64,000 nt of DNA from Actinostola sp. cb2023. Its lineage: Eukaryota; Cnidaria; Anthozoa; Actiniaria; Actinostolidae. The position numbers and the translations under genes were made by a program. Shown piece after piece: positions 31,736-43,200 of the stretch. The notes under the pieces are model-generated. The model saw only the letters and a program-made list of their open reading frames with translations. It was not told the origin of the DNA and did not search any database. Numbering within the stretch: the stretch's first letter is position 1; every line of letters starts with the position of its first letter. Location: contig JAUJYZ010000186.1 of NCBI GenBank assembly GCA_033675265.1, positions 1 to 64,000 of the forward strand. Direction: 5' to 3'.

Positions 31736-32921
31736 GATAAGTTAGTAATAAAACCTTTTGCCTGAAACCGAGCCCAGGGTTCAGAAGTCCGCGTGCGGCA
31801 CACCTACCCCCTAAATTATAGCGAGTACCCCCCCTGGGGTTGTTCTTCAAGAGGTCACCACGACTTGAAATGCGCTTAACTGATGACAAATAACCCAACA
31901 TCATGAATTATTTATAAGGTTTTGTCCTTCACATCGAGCGCGTCAAAGCAAAAATCCCTAAACCTATAGATTCGTGATCTTAAAATTACAGCTTGTAAAC
32001 TACATCAAGTACTACCATGAAACTGTATAATGCTGTTGGTGTATTGCTTCTAGGATGTCATATTCTCTTGGAATAAGTCATGGTTAAGTGATGGGAAATT
32101 AATGAGGGTTTCAAAACAGCGTCTTTCAATGGAAGTAATTCTAAAGAGGAAAGGCCAAGTCTCGCGGTAAGTTTTTAGAAATTCACATGTACTGTAACAC
32201 TAGATCTTGGTGATCCTATTGGTCGTATAGTGAGACTAAAATGGGTCCAAAAGTTACGACATTTGACTATTTTTTTCTGGTCTAAAGGTTAATTTGGTGT
32301 GGTGTATTTACGGTGAAAGTTCGATTGTTTTGTCTTCTAATTGATTTTGTAGAAACAAAACACTTTTTTTTTCAACGATTGTTCACTTTGGAATTAATAA
32401 ATTATCTGGGGTTTCGCATTTGTTAATAATGGTTAAAATATTGACGGCCGCATTGGGATAAAATCGTAGCACTAATATAGATGATTATATGTCAGTAGTG
32501 TATTTTTCTGTCTGGCTGAAAAATTGTTTAAAAAAATATCTTCCCTTCGAGAAAAATAACTTTTTTTTTGCGCATCTAATACCGTCACCATATTTATTAC
32601 CAACAATCGCCATGTAGTTATATGATGGGTTGAAACATCGTTTGAATGCAAGAGCCAGATTTTGTGTGACGTTCAGTCCAAACAGCACTGTTATTACATA
32701 ACGGTATTAACTATAATAGTATTTTTCCAGTTTATTTGCAAATCAAAAGCGGTTCCGATACACTGGTACTTCGTTAATTGCTATATATCAACGCGAACCA
32801 AATGTCCCTATTGAAAGGGTGAAACCTGGAGGTACCTTTGGCTGCTGTATCTGCGTTTCACTATAAAGAAGGAAGTGATATTCTACATACACTCATGACT
32901 AATAACCATGAAATAGTTCGA

Positions 32922-33553
32922 CTTGGTAGGCGTGTCTGAGACAAATATCCAACACTAGCAACAGAATCGTAAGCGCGCAACCAACGTTACGTCGTAGAAA
33001 TGAACAACAAACAGAAGCACTTACTCCGGTAGGCGTGTCTGAGACTACCACAAATATCCAACACTAGCAACAGAATCGTTAGCGCGCAACCAACGTTACG
33101 TCGCAGAAATGAACAACAAACAGAAGCACTTACTCCGGTAGGCGTGTCTGAGACTACCACAAATATCCAACACTAGCAACAGAATCGTAGCGCAACCAAC
33201 GTTACGTCGTAGAAATGAACAACAAACAGAAGCACTTACTCCGGTAGGCGTGTCTGAGACTACCACAAATATCCAACACTAGCAACAGAATCGTTAGCGC
33301 GCAACCAACGTTACGTCGTAGAAATGAACAACAAACAGAAGCACTTACTTCGTCTGAGACTACCACAAATATCCAACACTAGCAACAGAATCATTAGCGC
33401 GCAACCAACGTTACGTCGTAGACAAACAAAAGCACTTACTTCGGTTGGTGTGTCTGAGACTACCACAAATATCCAACACTAGCAACAGAATCGTTAGCGC
33501 GCAACCAACGTTACATCGCAGAAATGAACAACAAACAGAAGCACTTGCTCCGG
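32922..33553. repeat. Tandem repeat, about 109-bp unit, six copies
   Basis: Units run from GGTAGGCGTGTCTGAGACTA to AACAAACAGAAGCACTTACT; some have lost short segments. On the minus strand every unit carries GGAGTAAGTG or a close variant, a good donor-like GTAAGT. The array lies upstream of gene A and gene C; a role as repeated first exon of gene A is possible but untested. Confidence 0.9.
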
Positions 33554-33748
33554 AGTTAGAATCCTAAGGATCATCTGGAATGTTTCTTTTTGATTCCGAT
33601 TGTTCTGATGAGCTTACTTCGTGTCTGTTTGGCTCGATAATACTTTCCATTCTCGATACCGATCCCTCTTGAAGCTTCCTAATACCTGCTGCGCGGCCCT
33701 GCAGTCCTGGGTAGGGCGGGAAAAAGTGGAGGTGTAGGGTGAAGAAGG

Positions 33749-33773
33749 ATCACCCCCCCCCCCCCCCCCCCCC
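33749..33773 (+). repeat. Homopolymer C run
   Basis: More than 20 consecutive C about 120 bp upstream of the gene C signal-peptide exon. Confidence 0.9.
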
Positions 33774-33891
33774 TGTATCCCCTTTCCCCTTCCCCCTCCG
33801 ATCGCGCAACCCCTATGAGTCGCAACCTATAATGATAAGTTCACTTCCTTTCTATCTTCATGTTTTTCTTCTTTTTTCTTTATTATTTTAG

Positions 33892-34228
33892 TGAAGAAAG
33901 AACTAGACAATGACTGTAGTCAATGTAATTACAATACTGGTCTTCCTGTGCTTTTATCGTACCATATATGGTAAGTATACGTTATCACCATGGCAATGAC
34001 CGTAGTCAATGTAATTACAATACTGGTCTTCCTGTGCTTTTATCGTACCATATATGGTAAGTATACGTTATCACCATGGCAATGACTGTAGTCAATGTAA
34101 TTACAATACTGGTCTTCCTGTGCTTTTATCGTACCATATATGGTAAGTATACGTTATCACCATGGAAATGACTGTAGTCAATGTAATTACAATACTGGTC
34201 TTCCTGTGCTTTTATCGTACCATATATG
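33892..34228 (+). repeat. Four tandem copies of the gene C signal-peptide exon and donor, 86-bp unit
   Basis: ATG positions 33910, 33996, 34082 and 34168; each copy encodes MTVVNVITILVFLCFYRTIY and ends at a TATATG|GTAAGT donor. The first copy alone has an acceptor (TTATTTTAG before 33892). The others are preceded by the 25-bp intron start ending CACCATGG. Copies differ by single bases, so the expansion is recent. Confidence 0.92.
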
Positions 34229-37200
34229 GTAAGTATACGTTATCACCATGGAAATGACGTATTAGTAATAGAGTCATCTGCTGCGAGTTGCATAGAGTCG
34301 TTTTCGTATGAGTGGAGTTACGGTCACGGTACGGAATCGAACAAATCTATTCAACCAATCACAGCGCACAAAATCATTGCTCGATCAGCCAATCAGAATG
34401 CTTGGACACGGCACCGTCACCGCACGGCACGAAGCGTACCGCAACTACGGCAAGGTCTTCGTGTAGCTGCACAAATTGTCCTGGCTATTGTTTTCTTATA
34501 TGTAAACGCAATACATAGAACGACAATAGAACCATAGCCAGGACTTTGTGTAGCTACACGAAGACCTGACCGCAGCTACCTCCATGCACTCATACGAAAA
34601 CGACGCTAATCTTCTCACGTTAAAATAATAGTGATTTTGACTGAGTTTAACTTCTGACATTAGCCTGCTAAAGTTCTTTGTTGTATTCTCAAGGTATTTC
34701 TTACGAGATAACTGTCTACACTGGTGACAAGTTTGGGGCTGGTACAGACGCTAAGGTCTTTATTACGCTTTACGGAGAGAAAAGAAAATCAACAGAGAAA
34801 GAGCTGGACACTAAGAACAATAACGATTTTGAAAGAAATCAGTAAGTGATGGCAATTTCTTTGGTTAATGAGCGCTGGCTGAACACACTGAACACAAACG
34901 TTGATATTTGGGTATCATGACGTCATATCCGTTTCTATCTATTTTTAGTAGTGACACATACAAACTAGATATAAACGTCATATCCGTTTCTATCTATTTT
35001 TAGTAGTGACACATACAAACTAGATATCCCGGATGTAGGAACGTTGAAGAAAATCAAGATACGACATGATAACTCGTGGTTTGGGTCGGGATGGTTCCTG
35101 GAAAAGGTATCGTGTCCATCTATCCAGCCATCCACTCTATCCTTGAATCCATGTCCATCTACTATGCATCAATCCATCCAGCCGTCTTTCCAACAACTTA
35201 TCTATCCTTCCATCCGTCCTTCCATCCTTCTTTCCTTCCTTCCCTTCCTTCCTTCCCTTCCTTCCTTCCCTTCCTTCCTTCCCTTCCTTCCTTCCCTTCC
35301 TTCCTTCCCTTCCTTCCTTTCCTTCCTTCCTTCTCTTCCTTCCTTCTCTTCCTTCCTTCTCTTCCTTCCTTTCCTTCGTTCTTTCCTTCCTTTATTTCGT
35401 TCGTACGTTTCTTCCTTCCTTCCGTCTTTTCTTTTCTTTTCCCCTTTCTTCTCATCCTCATCCCTTTCGTAGTTCCTTCTCTTCTTCCTCCTTTCTCATA
35501 TCCTTCTCCCCCTCCCTTTCTCCCTCGTTTTGTAAAATTAAAATTGTCCACCCACCGTTTTAAGTCTGCATGTTTTACATCCCTGCGTGACTGTAGGTGT
35601 TGGTAAAAGTAAAAGATAAGAATGGCTGCGTCTATGAATTTCCATGCCATAAATGGCTGGCCACAAATTGGGGTGACAAAAAAGTATCACGTGTACTTTC
35701 GACAAGATCTGTATGCGATGTGGGATCAAAGAAAAATACAGGTACAACAGTTTGACAACATTGCCGCATGATCACGTTATGCTCAGCCTAGTCCCAGGGC
35801 GTTATCTCATAGCCGAGCGCAAGAGAGCTTTCTGGTGACGTCATCAGAACCTCCCTCGTCGGTACAAGCCTGGAACTAGGCTGGTATAAGCTGTGTAAGA
35901 GTGACTATAGTCTAGTAGTATGTTGGTTGGTAGGAACAACATATACTAATAGGAACAAGGGACCACGTTAAAATCGAAAATCTTATTACTAGTCTTTCGT
36001 GTGTCAGGTGCATTTCATGGTTCGACAACTCGTCGGCTCTTCGGGCTAAACTCGGCCAGGGCTCGAGGGCTCACGGTGGAGAAGTGATGAACCACAAAAT
36101 ATACATATGAAAGACAAACACGATTTTACGTGTGTCCTTGAGTGAGGTGTCCACCCCCTAATATGATCATCATTGGACATTGTCAATTTACTCTTCGAAA
36201 ATTTACACTTTCTTTATTATTGTACTTCTATGCTTTTGAAAATCTCAGCAGATGTTAAGATAGTGATTTTTACTGGGTTGAACGTCTAATGTCAGCAATT
36301 ACACCCGGCGTTAAGTCTTATACAAATCACCCATGAGTCTTTGCGGTCAGCCCCTGTTCTCGACGCAGCGCATTGATTGCTGGGTAGAAAGAAAGAGCTC
36401 TGTTTGTTACAGTTTGTCACTCACTGTTTGTCTATTTGCTTGTAGTTTGTTATAGAGATCATGGCTTAGGAATGAATAGCGGTCTTATTAAAGACAATCA
36501 AATTACAGCCTCGTCTTCATACGACGATAAGCACCAGGCCTTTCATGCTCGGCTCAATAAGATCGCGAAGGGTTCGCGTGGAGCCTGGTGCTCAGCTTTT
36601 GCAGATGATACAGAATATCTTCAAATTGACTTCAAAGACATTACTTCAGTAGGAGGTAATACGATTGTATATTTGTCGTTCTTGGGTTACCTGTGGTACA
36701 TAAAAAGAGAGAATACTGGAACTGAACAAATAGTAGATTTTTCGTACCTAGTTCCCCCCTTCCTGATTGCCACAGCAAGCCCATAATTATACTTTTGTGA
36801 TTTTTTTCTTCATCGTTTACTCAGTCATTGTTGGGTTTGTTTTCATGAGTTCTGTGCAAATACGATTAGTTTTTGTGATGTTTTTAAGGTATTTCTACAC
36901 AAGGACAAGCCATGTTTAATAACTGGGTAACAAAATACAGTATGTCATACACTACAAACGGGTCAACATGGAAAGACCTTAAAGACAATGGGAAACTTAA
37001 AGTAAGTAAATACTACAACACGTGTGGGACGTGTCAAGCGACAAAAGGGACCTTACGACATTTGACTACTCGTTTATAATTCCCAAGCTCCATAGCTTAC
37101 AGACCAAAACACAGTGCCAATCTCAACTCCCCCTTTTTTCGTCCCTTGCCCCCTCCCTCTTAGCTTCGCAGGGTTAAGTCGTTGTCGTTATTGGTGTTGC

Positions 37201-40200
37201 TGCTGCTAGTGCTGCTGCAGCCGCAGTGGTTGATGTTTTCTTGTTCTTGTTCTTGCTGATGCTGTTTGTTTGTTGTTGTTGTTGATCATGTTGTTGTTGT
37301 TGATGATGTTGTTGCTGCTGCTTGTGTTGTTGCTTGGTGCTGCTGCAGCCGCAGTGGTTGATGTTGTTCTTGTTCTTGTCGATGTTGCTGCTGTGGTTGC
37401 TGAAGTTGTTTGTTGTTGTAATGGTTAGGGTTAGGGTTGTTGTTTGTTGTTTGTTGCTGCTATGGTTGTTTCTGAAGTTGATTTTTGTTGTTGAATTGTT
37501 TTGCTGTTGTTGTTTGTTGTTGCTGTTGTAGTTGTGGCTGCTGTGATTGTTGCTGAATTTGTTTGTGGTTGTTGTTGTTGCTGTTGTTGTTGTTGTTGCT
37601 GCTGTGGTTGTTCTTGTTGTAGTTGTAGTAGTTGTTGCTGTTGTTGTTGTTGTTGTAGTAGTTGTTGTTGTTGTTGTTTGGTGCTGCTGCAACTGCAGTG
37701 GTTGATGTTGTTCCTGTTCTTGTTGATGCTGCTGCTGTGGTTGTTGTAGTTGTAGTAGTTGTTGCTGTTGTTGTTGTTGCTGTTGTTGTTGTAGTTGTAG
37801 TAGGTGTTGTTGTTGTTGTTGGTGCTGCTGCAGCTGCAGTGGTTGATGTTGTTGTTGTTGCTGTAGCTGTTTGTTGTTGTTTTTCGGTGGTGATGTTTAC
37901 GTTGTTGTATTTGTTGTTGCTGTAGTTTTTTTTTGTTGTTGTTGTTGTTGTTGTTGTTGTAGTAGTTGTTTGCTGTTGGTTGGTGATAATGGTGGTGCTG
38001 ATGTTGTTGCACCTGTTTTTCTCTCGTGTTATCGCCCACAATAGCGTTTTACTGAACATACTTATTTTCATGGCAGACATTCACTGGCAACAAAGACCGA
38101 GAGACAGTAGTTAGTCATGACTTCAAAGAAATAAAAGCCAAAGCAGTCAGAATACACCCACTAGCATGGGAAGGGCTGACCAATTGTATGAGAGTCGAAC
38201 TGTTTGGCTGCCAAAAAGGTAAACATCACATAATTACGAAAACGCAAACTTTTGAAAACGGCGCAATATTATCGTCTCCATTTGGATGGTCTAAAACGCG
38301 TAGTAAACGTAGCGTAGGAAATTAAAATGGCAATTTATATTTCCATAGAGAGTCCATCAAGCTTAGGAAAAAGAAAGAAAAAAGGTAAAATTATGTTGTT
38401 GATTCAAGAAGTCGTACTTTACTCATTTGTAAAACTTGTGCAGGTTTTCAAGAATCATATGTTATGCGCTCGCCTTTTTGGTGGGCTACCTGTGGTAGAA
38501 CGCGCATATATTGTGCTACCTGTGGTACTACGCACGACGAAATGTTATATTGGGCTACCTGTGGTACTACGCAAGACAATATGTTATATTGGGCTACCTG
38601 TGGTACTACACAAGACAATATGTTATATTGGGCTACCTGTGGTACTACGCACGACAATGTGTTATATTGGGCTACCTGTGGTACTACACAAGACAATATG
38701 TTATATTGGGCTACCTGTGGTACTACGCACGACAATATGTTATATTGGGCTACCTGTGTTAACCAAATGTATCCTTTATTACTTTAGAAAACCAACTGAA
38801 GAAATCACAACCGACAGAAAACAAGCCAACAGATGCAACCAGTAAGTTGACGATAACACGATCCCTTTAATGTTCCCGTGCAAAGAAATGGATAGACGGC
38901 CGACGCCCTATTCATATCATAATGATGATAACCGCAAACCAAAGAAAATGCAGACTCGGCATCTCTAAAAAGTCAGTCTGCATTTACTTATGTTTTGCTG
39001 TCGGAATCAACAGCACCGAAAAATATGGCGGCTTGTACATTTTACCACAATCCTTTGCACGCCAAAAAAACTGATTTAGATTCGCAAAGGATTGTGGTAT
39101 AATATACAGCCGCCATCTTGTTCTGTAAAGTACGACTGTACAATAATGGCAACAATCTATGGATAATTCACACGATAACACTTAGACAACGAACAGTCTA
39201 CTTTGGCGTTTATTCTCCGTCTGCCATGTGTGTCCGAGCACGAGCTACGAGGCTTGGTGCGAGCGCGCGTTCGCAGTCTAGATACCAATAGTTATTGCAC
39301 GCAATTCCATTGTTTTACAGCTATTTTTTCTGTCATTTTTACAGTTTTAAAGAAAGCTATTCTGTACCTGAAGTTCGAGACAATAACAGGCATGGACACC
39401 ATAGCAGACCAATCAGATCTCCATAACGACGCGCGTGTCGTGAACTTTGCGCGCTTGTCTCGATACAGCGAGAAATGCGGCCGAGGAGTGGACTTGAACG
39501 GAGGTGACGTCATACTCAATGGCGAACGCTTTGTAAACAAACCCCATAATGCCGTAACCATAGCAACATGGATCAAATTATTCAACATCGACGGCTACAA
39601 TTCGATATTTGATACAATAGGTGGGATGAATTCAACACATTCAATGGGACAATATCATGTAGAGATCAACAATGGATCAGTACGATGGTTTCATAGGAAC
39701 GAGAAGGGAGCCGTGATATATAACGTTTTAACGGAAGTAATCGTACCACCCCATATATGGACTCATGTGGCTTTCACTTATGACGCAAGTTCCGGTTATG
39801 CGCAAGTGTTCGTGAATGCTAAGTTTGTGATGAGGGAGGAGGGGTGTGGGCTTTTTGTCACAGGATTGGCAAGTTCGAGCGGGGATTGGGGAGCACAAGG
39901 GTGAGCGACTATTGGATGGTTACATGGATGAGTTTTATATCTCTGACAAGGCACTGTCGCAGGATGAAATCAAGAGGCTGATGAAACGATGCGAGTTTGA
40001 AAAAGGTACGTGCTTTAGTAGACCAGTTGGGCAACAATTCATCCTTTCCCTCCAGAGTTGGCATCTCCACAAAATATAGTTGAAACTCTGGGAAGAATAC
40101 GAAATTTATCAGTTAGTGTCCTTTTTCCTTGTATACAGTTTTGAGGAGGGTTGAACAGTGTTACGGGAGTAGAAGTTGTCATCAAAAGTAGACAACAACA

Positions 40201-43200
40201 GTAGTGAATTTTAAATTGTTCCATCACTTTTGTTTATGATAATTGTATGTACGTTTTGCTAAGTTTGCGCACGTAGACCTTTACTTGGTACCAATGAACA
40301 TTTCAGCCTGATTGGTACTATAGCAACGTAAGCACAAGCGCATGCATGTGGAAGAACCTGCTTGCGTCTTTGCTTGCGTCTTTCTTTGCGTCTTTCTTTG
40401 CGTCTTTCTTTGCGTCTTTCTTTGCGTCTTTCTTTGCATCTTTCTTTGCATCTTTCTTTGCGTCTTTCTTTGCGTCTTTCTTTGCGTCTTTGCATTCGTT
40501 TTTGCTTGCGTCTTTGCTTGCGTCTTTGCATGCGTCTTTGCATGCCTCTTTGCATGCGTCCTTGCTTGCGTTTTTACTTGCATCGCTAGTGAAACCCAGG
40601 CTTAACAAGTAACGCTAACATATACTCTCCAATTTCACTTCTTCTAGAGTGCTTTTCTCCAATTGGGATGGAAGATCTAAAAATCGCCGACAATGAGATA
40701 ACAGCATCATCAGTACTAGAACCACACAAGCCCTACTACGCTCGCCTGAACTTGATTTCTTTCTATGACGATGTGAAGAAAAGCGCTTGGTGTTCAGACG
40801 ATGACGATAAAGAACCTTATCTTACCATCGACCTTAAAACTGAAAAGACAATCTCCGGGGTGGCCGTGCAGGGAGCATCTGTCTTTGACAGCTTTGTGAC
40901 TAGCTATAAGTTGTGTTACAGTCATAGTGGGAGGAAGTATGATTGTGTGAAGGAGAACGGTACAGTGGAGGTACGTAAAAAAAGACCAGGGGCCTATTTC
41001 ACGAAAGCCCCATAAACCCAGAGACACTTACTCTACAAAGCTGTTCTTTTGACATGTTTTTAATATGAACAAACTTTCCCTTCATGCAAAGTTTCATGTC
41101 TGTAAACTACTTCGTTTTGAGGATATAGATTTTTATGTCTTGTTATACTTCTGTTACTAAGGCGCTGATGGGCAGTGAAGATAAAGATAACATCAAAATC
41201 CATTGGTTGAACAAGTTCTTTGATGCGCGGTTTGTCAGGTTCTACCCCTTGTCTTGGTATGGTGAAAATATATGCATGCGATTAGAGCTGTATGGCTGCA
41301 TGACAGGTAATTATTGCATCACGTGATCCGTACAGAACCACGCGCGTTCTTTGGCTACATCAAGGTGCGGACACACGGTGCAACTTGCGCGCAATATTGC
41401 TGGCAATATGAGAGCAGCGTGTGTCCAACCCTGCAATTTGTTGCATGTAATATTGCAAAAGAAAAGGTACAGACACACGGTGCAACATTGCTGACAATAT
41501 GATTGCCACGTGTATACACCTCTGCAATGGTTGCGAGCCAACTTATTGAAGTACAGTGTGATATTACGCACAACTTATTACAGAGTGTAAACACGCTGAA
41601 ATCGTGCGATTGGCGGCAATATTGCGCGCAATGTTACACCGTGTGTCTGCACCGCTCCCATAGAATTCCCTAGTTTCCATGCTTTCTCCATTACCTTATT
41701 CCCTAGGTCTTCTGTCTGACACAATAGAGGTACGACTCGATAAAGAAATCGATCCCATTCAAACCAAGACGCCAGATTGCAGCGTAAGTTGTGGCAAAGG
41801 AATTTTGAAGAAGGTCAAACAGTGTAACAGTGAGCATAAAAACACCACGTGCAACCCAGGACAGAAAACCTTTGAAGAACGTACTGAATGCATTCAACCA
41901 AGCTGCCCAGGTCAGTTATGTAGTGTGGTGTGGTGTAGTGTGGTGTGGTGTGGTGTGGTGTGGTGTGTGTGGTGTGTGGTGTGGTGTGGTGTGTGGTGTG
42001 GTGTGTGGTGGCGTGGTGTGTGGTGTGGTGGTGTGGTGAAAACAAATGTACAAGTACAAGCGGCGCGAGGATCGACCCTTATTTTCTTGTGATTGTGCTT
42101 ACTGATTTCGTTGCAGTGAAAACCAATGTTCATAACGTTTTCTTTACGTTCAATGTTCATAACGTTTTCTTTACGTTCAATGCTCATAACGTTTTCTTTA
42201 CGTTTTCAATGTTCATAACGTTTTCTTTACGTTCAATGTTCATAACGTTTTCTTTACGTTCGATGTTCAAAACGTTTTCTTTACGTTCGATGTTCATAAC
42301 GTTTTCTTTACGTTCGATGTTCATAACGTTTTCTATACGTTCAATGTTCATAATGTTTTCTTTACGTTCAATGTTCATAACGTATTCTTTACGTTCAATG
42401 TTCATAACGTTTTCTATACGTTCAATGTTCATAACGTTTTCTTTACGTTCAAAGTTCATAACGTTTTCTTTACGTTCAATGTTCATAACGTTTTCTTTAC
42501 GTTCAAAGTTCATAACCTTTTCTATACGTTCAAAGTTCATAACGTTTTCTTTACGTTCGATGTTCAAAACGTTTTCTTTACGTTCGATGTTCATAATGTT
42601 TTCTTTACGTTCAAAGTTCATAACGTTTTCTTTACGTTCGATGTTTTCACGTTAGTTCATAGCGTTTTCTTTACTTTCAATGTTCATAGCGTTTTCTTTA
42701 CGTTCAATGTTCATAGCGTTTTCTTTACGTTCGATGTTCATAGCGTTTTCTTTACGTTCGATGTTCATAACGTTTTCTTTACGTTCAATGTTCATAGCGT
42801 TTTCTTTACGTTCAATGTTCATAGCGTTTTCTTTACGTTCGATGTTCATAGCGTTTTCTTTACGTTCGATGTTCATAACGTTTTCTTGACTTTCAATGTT
42901 CATAACGTTTTCTTTACGTTCAATGTTCATAACGTTTTCTTTACGTTCAATGTTCATAGCGTTTTCTTTACGTTCGATGTTCATAGCGTTTTCTTTACGT
43001 TCGATGTTCATAGCGTTTTCTTTACGTTCAATGTTCATAGCGTTTTCTTTACGTTCGATGTTCATAGCGTTTTCTTTACGTTCGATGTTCATAACGTTTT
43101 CTTGACTTTCAATGTTCATAACGTTTTCTTTACGTTCAATGTTCATAACGTTTTCTTTACGTTCAATCAGAATGCTTCTCACCAATGCGCAGACCAAATT

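Larger units (their letters stand above)
28086..33891. other. Divergent intergenic region of genes A and C
   Basis: Must hold the 5' non-coding exons and promoters of both genes, since both first coding exons start with a splice acceptor. No core promoter can be pinned down by eye. Content: nested inverted repeats (28438-28760), AT-rich unique DNA to 30066, a MITE fragment, an ATT-type array, unique DNA, two minisatellites and a C run at 33749-33773. Confidence 0.5.

Noticed and set aside
37174..38080. Gln/Thr/Asn-rich frames of about 200 codons on the minus strand
   Set aside because: Product of a CAA/CAG trinucleotide array inside an intron of gene C; no splice context on that strand.
39846..39904. 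An intron to explain the frame change in laminin-G domain 1
   Set aside because: No GT/AG pair of usable size lies between the two frames, and alignment with the second domain leaves no missing or extra residues beyond a single base.
40259..40612. Six overlapping frames with Arg/Lys or Phe/Ala repeats
   Set aside because: 12-bp intronic repeat; every frame is open.
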